From Psychrobacter sp. UBA3483 (lineage in GTDB: Bacteria > Pseudomonadota > Gammaproteobacteria > Pseudomonadales > Moraxellaceae), in contig NZ_DFQS01000003.1 of assembly GCF_002377905.1 (NCBI RefSeq), forward strand, positions 27,714-91,713: a stretch of 64,000 nt of DNA. The letters are read 5' to 3'. The translations under genes and the position numbers were made by a program. Below the pieces are notes generated by a model. That model did no database searches. It worked only from the letters and a program-made list of their open reading frames with translations, and was not told where the DNA came from. Shown in pieces: positions 34,641 to 44,860 of this stretch. Positions within the stretch are counted from its first letter, which is position 1; the number at the start of each line of letters is the position of its first letter.

Positions 34641-36350
34641 CTATTCAGAAGTCACGCGCATCATTTCCTGAATACTGGTTACCCCTTGTAACACCTTTAA
34701 AACACCAGAGCGGCGTAAGTCTCTAAAGCCGTTTCTTAGCGCCGCATCTTTAATATCTATTGCGTTACCATCTTCCATAATAATACGGGAGATATCAGGG
34801 CTGACTTTCATCACTTCATAAATACCGACACGGCCTTTGTAGCCTTCACGGCATTCGTTACAGCCGACAGGCTCATAAATAATGTTATCTGGATTGTCTA
34901 AATCAGCATCGGTAAAACCAAGCTCAAGCAGGCTTTGCCGTGGAATATTGATTGGTTTTTTACAGTTTTTACATAAGCGCCGTGCTAACCGTTGAGCAAT
35001 CACTAAGTTTACTGACGTTGCGATATTAAATGAGGCAACACCCATATTACGTAAACGGGTTAAAGTTTCAGGTGCAGAGTTTGTATGCAGGGTCGACAGC
35101 ACCATATGTCCCGTTTGTGCCGCTTTAATCGCAATTTCGGCGGTTTCAAGGTCACGAATCTCACCCACCATAACGATATCAGGATCTTGACGTAAGAATG
35201 ACTTAAGCGCATTGGCAAAGGTCAAACCCACCTTCGGGTTGACGTTGACCTGATTGATACCTTCAAGGTTAATCTCGACCGGATCTTCGGCAGTGGAAAT
35301 ATTGGTTTCGCCGGTATTTAAAATATTAATACCGGTGTAGAGCGAGACGGTTTTACCAGAGCCGGTAGGACCGGTGATAAGTAACATGCCTTGCGGCTTA
35401 TGTAAGGCTTCTAAAAACATCTCTTTTTGATCGGGCTCATAACCCAATGCTTCAATACCAAGCATGGCTGATGAGGGATCCAAGATACGTAAAACCAGTT
35501 TTTCGCCAAATAAGGTAGGTAAAGAGTTTACTCGGAAATCGATGGCTTTATCTTTCGAGATCTTAAGCTTAATACGGCCATCCTGCGGTATACGGCGCTC
35601 GGAGATGTCCATCTGCGACATCACTTTTAGACGCGCGGCAATTTTCCCTGCCAGCTGTACCGGCGGACTGGCCATTTTTTGCATGACGCCATCGACACGA
35701 AAACGCACGCGATAGGTTTTCTCATAAGGTTCAAAATGTAAGTCTGAGGCGCCCATACGAATGGCGTCAACCAACATCTTATTGACAAACTTCACCACGG
35801 GCGCTTCATCGACACCGTCGCTGAGTTTGGTTTCGCTCTCGTCTTCTTCGCTTTCATTAAAGCCGGCACTTAAATCGCTGTCAGAAAAACTATCAAAACT
35901 TTGCATGGTATCAGCGTACAGACTTTCAATACGCCTTTTGAGCTTATCTTCTTCGACGACGACAGTCTCGATAGATAAACGTGAGTTAAAGGCAATAGCA
36001 TCAATGGCATCGATACGGGTAGGATCACTTAATGCCACAAATAAGCGTTGTCCGCGTTTAAACAGTGGTAGTGCATTAAACTTACGTACAATTTTTTCAT
36101 CAACCAAGTCTTTTGGAATGACATCTGAGCTTAGCGCATCAAGATCAAACAAAGGATCGCCAAACGCTTGCGACAACATCTGCGCGACCTGATAGGCATT
36201 GGCCAGCTTATTGTCGACCAAATAAGGCACCAATCCGATTTGCTGCTGTTGCGACTCTGTTTGCGCAGTTTTCATATGCGCTTCGCTGACGATACCTTCG
36301 CTAATCAACTGCTGCGCTAAACCACCGTACTTACTGGCTGTGATAGACAT
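34641..36350 (-). CDS. pilB: Type IV pilus extension ATPase PilB
   Basis: A hexameric GspE/PilB motor. The N-terminal T2SSE_N domain is followed by the ATPase: Walker A GPTGSGKT (about residue 330), Asp box EDPVEI, Walker B DPDIVMVGEIRDLETAEIA and His box QTGHMVLSTLHTNSAPETL. A tetracysteine zinc motif, CKNC then CNEC, lies near the C-terminus. 569 residues. No sigma-54 -24/-12 promoter was found upstream. A 209-bp AT-rich gap separates it from pilC. Confidence 0.95.
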   Translation of the reverse strand: MSITASKYGGLAQQLISEGIVSEAHMKTAQTESQQQQIGLVPYLVDNKLANAYQVAQMLSQAFGDPLFDLDALSSDVIPKDLVDEKIVRKFNALPLFKRGQRLFVALSDPTRIDAIDAIAFNSRLSIETVVVEEDKLKRRIESLYADTMQSFDSFSDSDLSAGFNESEEDESETKLSDGVDEAPVVKFVNKMLVDAIRMGASDLHFEPYEKTYRVRFRVDGVMQKMASPPVQLAGKIAARLKVMSQMDISERRIPQDGRIKLKISKDKAIDFRVNSLPTLFGEKLVLRILDPSSAMLGIEALGYEPDQKEMFLEALHKPQGMLLITGPTGSGKTVSLYTGINILNTGETNISTAEDPVEINLEGINQVNVNPKVGLTFANALKSFLRQDPDIVMVGEIRDLETAEIAIKAAQTGHMVLSTLHTNSAPETLTRLRNMGVASFNIATSVNLVIAQRLARRLCKNCKKPINIPRQSLLELGFTDADLDNPDNIIYEPVGCNECREGYKGRVGIYEVMKVSPDISRIIMEDGNAIDIKDAALRNGFRDLRRSGVLKVLQGVTSIQEMMRVTSE

Positions 36351-36740
36351 TAAGACCTCTCTATGCGTGATACCAAATGGGCTGTATTTTTTACCAAAAC
36401 CAAAGCACCTGCTACATATAACGCTAGTAGCTTATTTATAATCGCTATATTGATTAATAATATTTATTTTCAAAACAACTGATGGATTGCTTTGGTTTTA
36501 TTTTCTATAAATAGAATGATATAGGAATTTTTTAGAGTTAAAAGACCTTATATAGCGTATAAGATAGTTAATCTACAAAAAACGTTGGTTTGACAAATAC
36601 TTATTTAAAATCAGTTTATGCAAAATCGGTTCCAATGCTAAGCGCCTTATACTATAGCAACGCACTATAGCACTTGGGAAATATTTGTTATACTTGCGCG
36701 CATATGAGCCATATTGGCAGCAATACATAAGATAAGGTAA
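36351..36740. other. Divergent pilB/tpiA intergenic region
   Basis: 390 bp, AT-rich, no gene. It should hold promoters for pilB (-) and tpiA (+); a TTATACT -10-like element lies near 36690 on the plus strand. Confidence 0.45.
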
Positions 36741-36746
36741 ATGGGT

Positions 36747-37547
36747 ATGCAAGCTTGGGTAATTGGAAATTGGAAGCAGAATCCAGCAACGAGCCATGAC
36801 GTCAAGGCGCTACTAGATGACTTATTAACGGCTGTTAGCACAAAAGAGCAGGCGGATATCGAAGGCTGTCAATTGATGGTCGCCCCGAGCCTAATTCATT
36901 TGACTGCTGTCAGTGAGCGTCTAAAAGGTAGTGCCATACTAAGCGCTGCTCAAGATATCAGCGCTTACAGTGCCAGCACAGGCGCTTATACTGGTGATTG
37001 TTCAGCGCAGCAAATTGCTGATTCGGGCGCTACATGGACAATACTGGGTCATTCTGAGCGCCGTCAGTACCATCAAGAATCTCATGACTGTTTATTGCAG
37101 AAAATGACTCACGCCCTCACGCAAAACTTAGGCGTGATATTTTGTATTGGCGAAACCCAAGCGCAGTATGATGCCAAAGAAACATTGCCAGTCATTGATG
37201 CGCAATTAGCCGTGATTAAGGACTTACTTGCGCAAAACTCCGAACTTATTGCAGGTTTGTCAGCGCGTTTAATCATCGCGTACGAGCCAGTTTGGGCAAT
37301 TGGGACGGGCAAAGTACCAACCGTGGCTGAAGTAAGTGCAACGCATCAACATATTAAGCAAACGCTTGCGAGCTTTGATGGCGAGTTAGACAACATAACG
37401 GTTTTATATGGTGGGAGCGTCAATACCAACAATGCCGATAGTTTTGCTGCCGATAGCATGATTGATGGCGCTTTGGTTGGCGGCGCATCCCTAAAAGCAG
37501 AGAGTTTTTTAGCGATTGCTAAGGCTTTTGGTCGTCATCAAGCGTAG
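36747..37547 (+). CDS. tpiA: Triose-phosphate isomerase
   Basis: Interconverts dihydroxyacetone phosphate and glyceraldehyde 3-phosphate. A TIM barrel with the N-terminal NWKQNP (Lys), ILGHSERR (catalytic His), AYEPVWAIGTGK (catalytic Glu and loop 6) and the phosphate-binding YGGSVN and GGASL. The ATG at 36747 (MQAWVIGNWK) is preferred because AAGG then lies nine bases upstream; the ATG two codons earlier leaves only three. The tpiA-secG order is conserved. Confidence 0.95.
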   Translation: MQAWVIGNWKQNPATSHDVKALLDDLLTAVSTKEQADIEGCQLMVAPSLIHLTAVSERLKGSAILSAAQDISAYSASTGAYTGDCSAQQIADSGATWTILGHSERRQYHQESHDCLLQKMTHALTQNLGVIFCIGETQAQYDAKETLPVIDAQLAVIKDLLAQNSELIAGLSARLIIAYEPVWAIGTGKVPTVAEVSATHQHIKQTLASFDGELDNITVLYGGSVNTNNADSFAADSMIDGALVGGASLKAESFLAIAKAFGRHQA

Positions 37548-37812
37548 TTGAATCCAGTAGAATCACTATTTAATCCATACTGAACAATGACTTTGCTCAA
37601 AAAATGTCTTTAACAGTTGGTAAAAGTGACTTTAACAGTGCCCTTGCAATCGTGTACAATGCGCCTTATTTAGATGATTGCTTTTTTATGCAACTGGTTT
37701 GGCATGATTAGCCATATTAGATGTCAATCAATAAGCATTACGCAGTTTTACTACTAATTCCTACGATTTATTTTACGTTATCAGTCGTCATTACGCGGCA
37801 AAAGAGGCCACC

Positions 37813-38121
37813 ATGTTTACGTTTATATTAGCCCTGCACATTATCGTGGCGATTGCCATGATTGGCTTGATTTTGATACAGCATGGTAAAGGGGCGGACG
37901 CTGGAGCTTCTTTTGGTGCGGGCTCATCAGGCACCGTATTTGGCGCCGCCGGCACCGCAAACTTTTTAACGCGTGCCACTGCGGTATTAACGGTGATATT
38001 TTTTATCACCAGTATGACACTTGCTGTGCATGCACGTAAACAGGCGGAAGATCAGTTCCGTTTAGATGCGCCAGTATCAGCGCCACAAACACCGCGCCCG
38101 CTGACACAAAATCCTCAGTAG
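37813..38121 (+). CDS. secG: Preprotein translocase subunit SecG
   Basis: A small SecYEG subunit with two membrane segments (about 2-20 and 53-72). The conserved IQHGKGADAGASFGAGSSGTVFGAAG loop lies between them, and a Pro/Gln-rich tail follows. 102 residues. Upstream, TACAAT near 37656 is a likely -10. A terminator follows before tRNA-Leu, the same order as in E. coli (secG-leuU). Confidence 0.93.
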   Translation: MFTFILALHIIVAIAMIGLILIQHGKGADAGASFGAGSSGTVFGAAGTANFLTRATAVLTVIFFITSMTLAVHARKQAEDQFRLDAPVSAPQTPRPLTQNPQ

Positions 38122-38134
38122 TTATATTGGCGTT

Positions 38135-38167
38135 AATATCTGTTTAATTCTTTTGACAGATATTTTT
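38135..38167 (+). terminator. Terminator of secG
   Basis: Perfect 9-bp stem AATATCTGT/ACAGATATT with T-run, 14 bp past the stop codon. Confidence 0.75.
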
Positions 38168-38317
38168 AGCCCTTATCTTTTAATGCAGGCAGTACTTGCT
38201 ATTTTAAGAGGTTAGATTTACAATGCTTCTCTGTTTTTAGCGGTCTTTAACTTTCGTTGCCTTCCTTATGCATCGGTTATAAAAGGTTAAAGCTCAAAAA
38301 CAGTGTAGTGAGAAAAT

Positions 38318-38402
38318 GCGATTGTGGTGGAATTGGTAGACACGCCATCTTGAGGGGGTGGTGGCGCAAGCTGTGGGGGTTCAAGTCCCCCCAATCGCAC
38401 CA
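38318..38402 (+). tRNA. tRNA-Leu (anticodon GAG)
   Basis: 85 nt with encoded CCA. Acceptor GCGATTG/CAATCGC, D-loop GGTAGA, anticodon loop CTTGAGG, long class II variable arm (GTGGCGCAAGCTGTG region) and T-arm GGGGGTTCAAGTCCCCC. The class II arm and GAG anticodon mean leucine (CUC/CUU codons). Confidence 0.95.
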
Positions 38403-38510
38403 AGCTTTATCGGTATGATGTTTTTACTTGAACGTTGTTGCATGTAAACGTTATAGAAAGTAGGGTTCATCGTCATTAATGCTTAATTTGGTTATTATCT
38501 AAAATAAGTA

Positions 38511-38539
38511 TTGACAGCCCTCTAAAACCTCTCTATAAT
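38511..38539 (+). promoter_or_regulatory. Near-consensus sigma-70 promoter of tRNA-fMet
   Basis: TTGACA (38511-38516), a 17-base spacer and TATAAT (38534-38539) are both perfect consensus hexamers, 17 bases before the tRNA 5' end. Initiation would fall almost at the mature 5' end, leaving a very short leader. Confidence 0.92.
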
Positions 38540-38555
38540 ATGCGTTCTAGATTGA

Positions 38556-38632
<77 letters not shown>

Positions 38633-39178
38633 CTTTTTATACTGATGTTTTGTACACTAAATTTGTCAGTAACGATTAGCCCACCATCATGTTTGTGGGT
38701 TTTTTTGTATCTGATGGTCGGTGTTATCGCGATATCTATTCTACTTATGCTAAGCTCTATCTCTATAGAGTATGATGCTATTCGTTATCCATCGTCATTC
38801 GCCGCGATGCTTGATAAGCGCACTATCCCTTACTTCTCATACTTTTATCGATAGTTCTGCTTTATACCTAATAAAAGCATTGCCTGGTTGAGCTTGATGT
38901 TTTCTAGGCTCATCCTTATATAAAAGCACAAATGATATAAACGTCTCAATGATACGGTTATATAAAGAGGGGTTTAAGAATAAGGTAGGTTTGTCGTTTA
39001 AGGCGTGGTTTGTCTTAATTTGGTCGTAGCCAGTGTTTGTAACAACTAATAATTACTAATAAATATTACTGTTAATAAACAATAAGGTACTAATCAATAC
39101 AAGCTTTACAGCACAAAATCAAATACAGTTTGCTCAGTACGATAGATAGATACGTGAATAGGAAAAGATAAATAGATT
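38633..39178. other. Intergenic region between tRNA-fMet and rimP
   Basis: No gene; an open frame of 82 codons starting inside the tRNA (38606) is not credible. It contains a terminator at 38680-38707 and the upstream region of the rimP operon. Confidence 0.55.
38680..38707 (+). terminator. Terminator of tRNA-fMet
   Basis: Stem CCCAC/GTGGG followed by seven T's, about 50 bp past the tRNA. Confidence 0.8.
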
Positions 39179-39679
39179 ATGAAGCTTTCGACAAAAGTTA
39201 CAGAACTGACCAATATTATTGCTCCTGCGGTAGCGGCTTGTGATGTGGCGCTGTGGGGTATTGAGTTTGCGCCTCAAGGTCGTCGTTCGTTGTTACGCAT
39301 TTATATTGAGGCATTGCCAGAAGACCAAGCCCAAGATAAGCAAGTAACCATCGAGGACTGCGCAGCGGTGAATCATCAAGTGAGCGGCATTCTTGAGGTT
39401 CATGACCCGATTGCTGGTGAATATATTTTAGAAGTATCGTCGCCAGGTTTTGATCGTGCCTTTTTCTCAGATGAGCAAATGCGTGCCTATGTCGGTCAAA
39501 CAGTGAGCTTGCGATTGATCCAAGCGATTGGCGAAGGTGATAAAAAACGCCGCAAAGCGACTGGTACTTTAGACAGTATTGATGATACATCTCTAAAGCT
39601 GACCGCCACTGATGGCGAGCAGTTTGAGATTGCGTTAAGCAATATTGATAAAGCCAACTTGATTTATGAAGATGCTTAA
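39179..39679 (+). CDS. rimP: Ribosome maturation factor RimP
   Basis: A 30S assembly factor. The N-terminal alpha/beta domain (LWGIEFAPQGRRSLLRIYIE, VTIEDCAAVNHQVSGILEV, YILEVSSPGFDR) is followed by an Sm-like C-terminal barrel. 166 residues. First gene of the conserved rimP-nusA-infB-rbfA-truB order; nusA follows after 173 bp, a wider gap than in E. coli. That gap holds an 8-bp stem (GGTTTTAA/TTAAAACC near 39691-39717). Confidence 0.93.
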   Translation: MKLSTKVTELTNIIAPAVAACDVALWGIEFAPQGRRSLLRIYIEALPEDQAQDKQVTIEDCAAVNHQVSGILEVHDPIAGEYILEVSSPGFDRAFFSDEQMRAYVGQTVSLRLIQAIGEGDKKRRKATGTLDSIDDTSLKLTATDGEQFEIALSNIDKANLIYEDA

Positions 39680-39852
39680 TTTTAAAGACTGGTTTTAAAA
39701 CAGCTTTTCTTAAAACCGTTTCCTTATAAAATAGCTTCTTTATAAATCGGTATTTTACTCTCCAAACAGCCTTTGGCTGACGGCGAAAATATAACGTCAA
39801 CACATTAACGATAAAGTTTAAGTCAATTATAAAACGATAGGACAGGTATAGC

Positions 39853-41337
39853 ATGAGTCGTGAAATCTTAACGGTAGTAGAAACTGTCAGTAATGAAAAG
39901 GGCTTAAATCCTGAAGACATCTTTGAAGCAATCGAAGATGCTTTAGTGGTATCCACGAAGAAAAAAGTCTATACCGATCAGCCAGAAGTGGCGGTGCGGG
40001 TTGCTATCGACCGTGCAACGGGCGATTATGATACTTATCGTTACTGGACAGTGGTTGCAGATGAAGACCATGAGATGCCTGCGTGTCAGCTTGCGATTAC
40101 CGATCTTGACCAAGATGAGTGGTCAATTGGTGATATTAAAGAAGAGCAGATCGAATCGATTGAATTTGGTCGTATTGCTGCCACGCAAGCCAAGCAAGTG
40201 ATTATTCAAAAAATCCGTGAAGCGGAACGTGCGCTCGTAGCCGACGCATTTGAGCCACGTATTGGCGAGATGATGTATGGCGAAGTCAAAAAACAAACGC
40301 GCGATGGTTATATCATTGATTTAGGTGACAACGCTGAAGGCTATCTGTCACGTGATCAGATGTTACCTCGTGAGCAATTACGTGCAAAATCGCGTATCAA
40401 TGCCATCTTATATCATGTCAACCGTGAAAACCGCGGCGCCCAGTTATTACTATCACGCACGCACCCTGAAATGCTCTCAGCATTGATGCAAAAAGAAGTG
40501 CCCGAGATTGCCGAACAAATTATTGAAATTCGTAATGTCGCGCGTTTGCCGGGGACGCGTGCTAAAATAGCGGTTAAAACCAACGATCATCGTATTGATC
40601 CCGTTGGTGCTTGCATTGGTATGCGTGGTACGCGTATCCAAGCGGTACAGCAAGAGCTTGATGGCGAGCGTATTGATGTGGTGGTTTGGTCAGATGACCC
40701 CGCTCAATTTATCATCAGCGCGCTAGAGCCAGCTGATGTCAGCAGTATTATTCTCGATGAAGACACGCAAACGGCGGATATTATCTTTAGCACCAATGAT
40801 CAATTGGCGCGGGCGATTGGCTCACAAGGTCAAAACGTGCGTTTAGCGTCTGAATTAACCGGCTATAAGCTTAATATGATGTTAGAGGAAGAGTATCAGC
40901 AGCGTCAAGAAAACGAAAGTAAAGCCTTTATCGAGTTATTTTATGAGCGTTTAGAGGTCGATAAAGATCTTGCCCAAGCGCTGGTTGATATTGGTTTTAC
41001 CAGTATTGAAGAAGTCGCCTATGTGCCAGTCGAAACCTTTTATGATATCGAAGGCCTAGACGATGAAGCGATTGACATGATTCAAGAGCGTGCCAAAGAA
41101 GTGGTCATTGCCGATGAATTGGTCAAACAACAGAACATGAAAGAGCCAAGTCAAGAACTACAAGATCTTGAAGGAATGACGGTCAGTTGGGCCTATAAAA
41201 TGGCACAAAAGGACATCATTACCGTGGATGACTTGGCAGAACAAGCCGTCTTCGATCTAGAAGATATCGAAGGTTTAGATAGTGAAACCGCAGGAAAACT
41301 CATCATGAAAGCTCGGGAATCTTGGTTCAATGAATAA
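39853..41337 (+). CDS. nusA: Transcription elongation/termination factor NusA
   Basis: Binds RNA polymerase and nascent RNA. Domains in order: N-terminal polymerase-binding (1-125), S1 (about 135-200: YGEVKKQTRDGYIIDLGDNAEGYL), two KH domains (about 205-345, including DPVGACIGMRGTRIQAVQQEL and ARAIGSQGQNVRLASELTG) and two acidic C-terminal helix-hairpin-helix repeats (about 365-494). 494 residues, same as E. coli (495). Confidence 0.96.
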   Translation: MSREILTVVETVSNEKGLNPEDIFEAIEDALVVSTKKKVYTDQPEVAVRVAIDRATGDYDTYRYWTVVADEDHEMPACQLAITDLDQDEWSIGDIKEEQIESIEFGRIAATQAKQVIIQKIREAERALVADAFEPRIGEMMYGEVKKQTRDGYIIDLGDNAEGYLSRDQMLPREQLRAKSRINAILYHVNRENRGAQLLLSRTHPEMLSALMQKEVPEIAEQIIEIRNVARLPGTRAKIAVKTNDHRIDPVGACIGMRGTRIQAVQQELDGERIDVVVWSDDPAQFIISALEPADVSSIILDEDTQTADIIFSTNDQLARAIGSQGQNVRLASELTGYKLNMMLEEEYQQRQENESKAFIELFYERLEVDKDLAQALVDIGFTSIEEVAYVPVETFYDIEGLDDEAIDMIQERAKEVVIADELVKQQNMKEPSQELQDLEGMTVSWAYKMAQKDIITVDDLAEQAVFDLEDIEGLDSETAGKLIMKARESWFNE

Positions 41338-41346
41338 GCGGTAACT

Positions 41347-41373
41347 GCATATCGCTGTCTTTTAGTGATATGC
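41347..41373 (+). other. Stem-loop in the nusA-infB gap
   Basis: Complementary GCATATC/GATATGC, extended past single unpaired bases by CT/AG, with no T-run. Possibly an mRNA processing or stabilising hairpin. Confidence 0.35.
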
Positions 41374-41501
41374 TATCGATAATAAGGGCTGGTACGACGT
41401 AACCCAATCAAATGTGTTGCAAGTATTAGCCTTAACCCAATCATTTGTAGCCAACAACTGAATTGAACATATAGCAAATAATAGACAGTAGGTGATAATA
41501 A

Positions 41502-44228
41502 ATGGCAGATAAGACCGTCAAAGAACTGGCAGATATGGTAGGCAAAACCGCAAGTGCTGTACAACAGCAACTGGTAGATGCTGGACTGCCTGCTCGCGCA
41601 GAGGATGACCTAGTCACCGAGCTTGAGCAAGAGAAGTTGGTGACGTATTTAAAGCAAAGTCATGGCCAGCAAGAAAAGCGACGTATTAGCCTGAAATCTA
41701 AGACGACTAGCACCGCGCGTGTGACCGGCTCTTCAGGTAAATCTAAGAGCGTCAATGTAGAAGTGCGTAAAAAGAAAGTGTTCGAGAAGCCTGATCCAGA
41801 AAAAATGGCGGAAGAATTAGCAGCGCGCGAACAAGCAATGATTGAAGCGCAAGAGCGTGCGACTAAAGAAGCAGAAGAGCGTGCCGCTACCAAGAAAAAG
41901 GCGGAAGAACGTCAAGCCGCTACTTTGGCAGCGATGCGGGCAAGCTTAGGTTCGAGCAAAAAGTCAGACGATAAGAATGACGATATCTCAACCTCAGTGG
42001 TTGTGAAAAAAGGCGGTAAAGCGGCGGTAGAAGTTAAACCGAAAGAGCAGCCGAAGAAAAAAGTTGCTGCTACGAAACCAAAAGTTGAAACGGCAGCTGA
42101 GCGTAAAGCTCGCGAAGCTCGTGAAGTCGAGGAAGCGCGTCTGCGTGAAATCGAAGCAGAAACTCGCCGCGCGCAAGCCGAAGAAGCGCAAAAGCGTACG
42201 CTTGAGCAAATGCGTAAAATGGCTGGTAAGTATACCGATCAGCCTGCAACTGAAGTTCGTAAAGATGAGCCATTAGCCGAAGGTTTGGTTGGTGATGCAC
42301 TAGAAGAATCGTTTGAAAAAGAACGTCGCGAAATCAAACGCGGCACCAGTAGTACCAGTGCTCGCGGTCGTGGTCGCCGCAAAAACCAAGACGAGCGTGA
42401 AATCAAAAACCGTAAAAACGGTTTACGCTCAACGCAAGCCTCACAGCATAAGTTTGAAAAACCAGTCGATAAAATCGTTTACGATGTTGAGATCAGTGAA
42501 CACATTACGGTTTCTGATTTGGCACAGCGTATGGCGGTTAAAGCTCGCGAAGTGACCAAATTACTCATGAAAATGGGTGAAATTGCGCGCGAGTCAGACA
42601 CTATTGATCAAGCAACAGCCAGTCTGATTGTTGAAGAAATGGGTCATAACCCAGTACCGGTTAGTGACACCAAGGTTGAAGACGATCTACAAGATGCCGT
42701 TGATGAGCGCAGCAGTAACGTGCAAACGCGTCCACCAGTCGTGACTATTATGGGTCACGTTGACCACGGTAAAACCTCATTGCTCGATAAAATTCGCACA
42801 ACGAAAGTTGCCACAGGTGAAGCGGGCGGTATTACCCAGCATATTGGTGCTTATCATGTGAAAACCGATCGCGGCGTTATTACTTTCCTTGATACCCCAG
42901 GTCACGCCGCTTTTAGTGCTATGCGTTCACGCGGTGCACAGGCGACAGATATTGTTGTAATCGTTGTTGCTGCTGACGATGGCATGATGCCACAAACCGA
43001 AGAAGCAATTGATCACGCGCGCGCTGCTGGTACGCCTATCATCGTTGCTATCAATAAAATGGATAAACCAAGTGCCGACCCTGATCGCGTCCTTAATGAA
43101 TTAACCGCGAAAGAAGTGGTTTCAGAGGAGTGGGGCGGCGATACCCCAATGGCGCGTATCTCAGCCAAAACAGGCGATGGTATTGATGAGCTATTAGAGC
43201 TTATCAGCCTACAAGCTGAGCTGATGGAACTAGAAGCACCGTTAGATGGTGCTGCGCAAGGCGTGGTCATTGAATCAAAACTTGAAAAAGGTCGTGGCCC
43301 GGTTGTCAGTGTCTTGGTTAAAAAAGGTACTCTAAAACAAGGCGACTTGGTATTAGCGGGTGAGCATTACGGTAAAGTTCGTGCGATGACCGATGAACAT
43401 GGTAAACGTATTCAATCTGCAGGTCCTTCTATTCCAGTAGAAATCTTAGGATTACCTGAAACACCAGCTGCTGGCAGCGAATTTTTAGTCTTAACCGATG
43501 AGAAAAAAGCTCGTGAAGTGGCTGACTTTAGAACCAATCGTGAGCGTGAACGTCAGCTTGAGCGTCAGAACGCCATGCGTCTAGAGAGCATGTTTGATCA
43601 GATGGAACAAGGCGATGTCTCATTCCTAAATATCGTTTTAAAAACCGATGTTCGTGGTTCACTTGAAGCATTACTTGCTGCCTTAAATGAGCTATCGACT
43701 GATGAAGTTAAAGTCCGTGTGATTAGCTCAGGGGTTGGTCCAATCTCTGAATCTGATGTGACATTGGCTGAATCTAGTGAAGCGGTATTATTAGGCTTTA
43801 ACGTCCGTGCAGACGCAACCGCACGCCGTAAAGCGGACGCTGCTAAAATGGATATCCGCTATTACAGCGTTATCTATGGTTTGATTGATGATGTTAAAGC
43901 GGCAATGAGTGGTATGCTAGCGCCAGAACATCGTGAGAAAATCTTGGGTGTTGCTGAGGTTCGCGAAGTATTCCGTTCTAGTAAATTTGGTGCTGCTGCT
44001 GGTTGTATGGTGGTTGAGGGGACGATTTATCGCAACAAACCTATCCGCGTCTTGCGTGATGACCAAGTTATCTTTACGGGTCAATTGCAATCATTACGTC
44101 GTTATAAAGAAGACGTCAATGAAGTACGTACCGGTATGGAGTGTGGTCTAGCGGTTCGTGGTTACGACGTTGAAGCTGGCGATAAGATCGAAGTCTTTGA
44201 AATCCAAGAGTTCGCCCGTACCATCTAA
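41502..44228 (+). CDS. infB: Translation initiation factor IF-2
   Basis: A GTPase that places fMet-tRNA in the 30S P site. IF2_N domain at 1-55 (KTVKELADMVGKTASAVQQQL), a long Lys/Glu/Ala-rich helical linker (about 60-320) and a second IF2_N-type domain at about 325-385. In the G domain, G1 is GHVDHGKT near residue 418, G3 DTPGH, G4 NKMD and G5 SAK. Domains II-IV follow. 908 residues, similar to E. coli IF2 alpha (890). GTG/ATG internal starts for shorter forms are possible but not evident. A terminator follows, so rbfA-truB may need its own promoter. Confidence 0.96.
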   Translation: MADKTVKELADMVGKTASAVQQQLVDAGLPARAEDDLVTELEQEKLVTYLKQSHGQQEKRRISLKSKTTSTARVTGSSGKSKSVNVEVRKKKVFEKPDPEKMAEELAAREQAMIEAQERATKEAEERAATKKKAEERQAATLAAMRASLGSSKKSDDKNDDISTSVVVKKGGKAAVEVKPKEQPKKKVAATKPKVETAAERKAREAREVEEARLREIEAETRRAQAEEAQKRTLEQMRKMAGKYTDQPATEVRKDEPLAEGLVGDALEESFEKERREIKRGTSSTSARGRGRRKNQDEREIKNRKNGLRSTQASQHKFEKPVDKIVYDVEISEHITVSDLAQRMAVKAREVTKLLMKMGEIARESDTIDQATASLIVEEMGHNPVPVSDTKVEDDLQDAVDERSSNVQTRPPVVTIMGHVDHGKTSLLDKIRTTKVATGEAGGITQHIGAYHVKTDRGVITFLDTPGHAAFSAMRSRGAQATDIVVIVVAADDGMMPQTEEAIDHARAAGTPIIVAINKMDKPSADPDRVLNELTAKEVVSEEWGGDTPMARISAKTGDGIDELLELISLQAELMELEAPLDGAAQGVVIESKLEKGRGPVVSVLVKKGTLKQGDLVLAGEHYGKVRAMTDEHGKRIQSAGPSIPVEILGLPETPAAGSEFLVLTDEKKAREVADFRTNRERERQLERQNAMRLESMFDQMEQGDVSFLNIVLKTDVRGSLEALLAALNELSTDEVKVRVISSGVGPISESDVTLAESSEAVLLGFNVRADATARRKADAAKMDIRYYSVIYGLIDDVKAAMSGMLAPEHREKILGVAEVREVFRSSKFGAAAGCMVVEGTIYRNKPIRVLRDDQVIFTGQLQSLRRYKEDVNEVRTGMECGLAVRGYDVEAGDKIEVFEIQEFARTI

Positions 44229-44309
44229 AGCAGTCGTTTTATGATTTAACCATTCAATCGTATAAAATAATTGAATGGTTGGATAATTTCTTAAGATTTA
44301 GCTGTACTT

Positions 44310-44343
44310 AGGCCTAACAGGTACACCCTGCTAGGCCTTTTTT
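44310..44343 (+). terminator. Terminator after infB
   Basis: Stem AGGCCTAACAGG/CCTGCTAGGCCT (one mismatch) with a short loop and six T's. A further hairpin without T-run, AACCATTCAAT/ATTGAATGGTT, lies at 44248-44280. Confidence 0.85.
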
Positions 44344-44450
44344 AGCAAAGATATTGTGTTTTATATTTAATGTCATTAGATATAACGCTCATGCGTTTTT
44401 AATGAGAGTTTGTTAATAAAAATAAGCTGTATGACCAATAAGGTAATAAC

Positions 44451-44855
44451 ATGAATCAACGTTTACAACGCTTGGCTGATCAAATTCAGCGTGAGCTTGC
44501 GGTCCTTATCCGTGATGAAGTCAATGACCCGCGCTTGACGGGCTTTGTCACTATTTCTAGTGTCAAAGTCAGCCCAGACTTAGGTTACGCTGATATCTAT
44601 GTCACCATCATGGAGCCTGAGCTTAATGATGCGATGACCAAATCTAGCCATGAAGACAGCATCAAGGTCCTCAATAAAGCTGCTGGTTTTCTGCGTACCG
44701 AGTTAAGCCACAGTCTAAAAACACGTACCACACCGCGTTTGCGTTTTCATTATGATGAAGTGACGGCGCGGGGTAACTATATGATGGATCTTATCAATAA
44801 GGCTGTGACCAAAACTGAGCAAAACGAGTCTGATGAGCAAGAAATTAACGAGTAA
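44451..44855 (+). CDS. rbfA: Ribosome-binding factor A
   Basis: A cold-shock-related 30S maturation factor with a KH-type fold: RLQRLADQIQRELAVLIRDEVNDPRL, VTISSVKVSPDLGYADIYVT and PRLRFHYDE. 134 residues with an acidic C-terminal tail (KTEQNESDEQEINE). truB starts 5 bp after its stop, so the two are coupled. RbfA is needed for growth in the cold, which fits a cold-living organism. Confidence 0.95.
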   Translation: MNQRLQRLADQIQRELAVLIRDEVNDPRLTGFVTISSVKVSPDLGYADIYVTIMEPELNDAMTKSSHEDSIKVLNKAAGFLRTELSHSLKTRTTPRLRFHYDEVTARGNYMMDLINKAVTKTEQNESDEQEINE

Positions 44856-44860
44856 CCGCT

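Noticed and set aside
36351..36450. Sigma-54 promoter for pilB
   Set aside because: No GG/GC pair with correct -24/-12 spacing was found on the minus strand.
39216..39956. 246-codon minus-strand frame over rimP/nusA
   Set aside because: Antisense to two certain genes; composition is that of a shadow frame.
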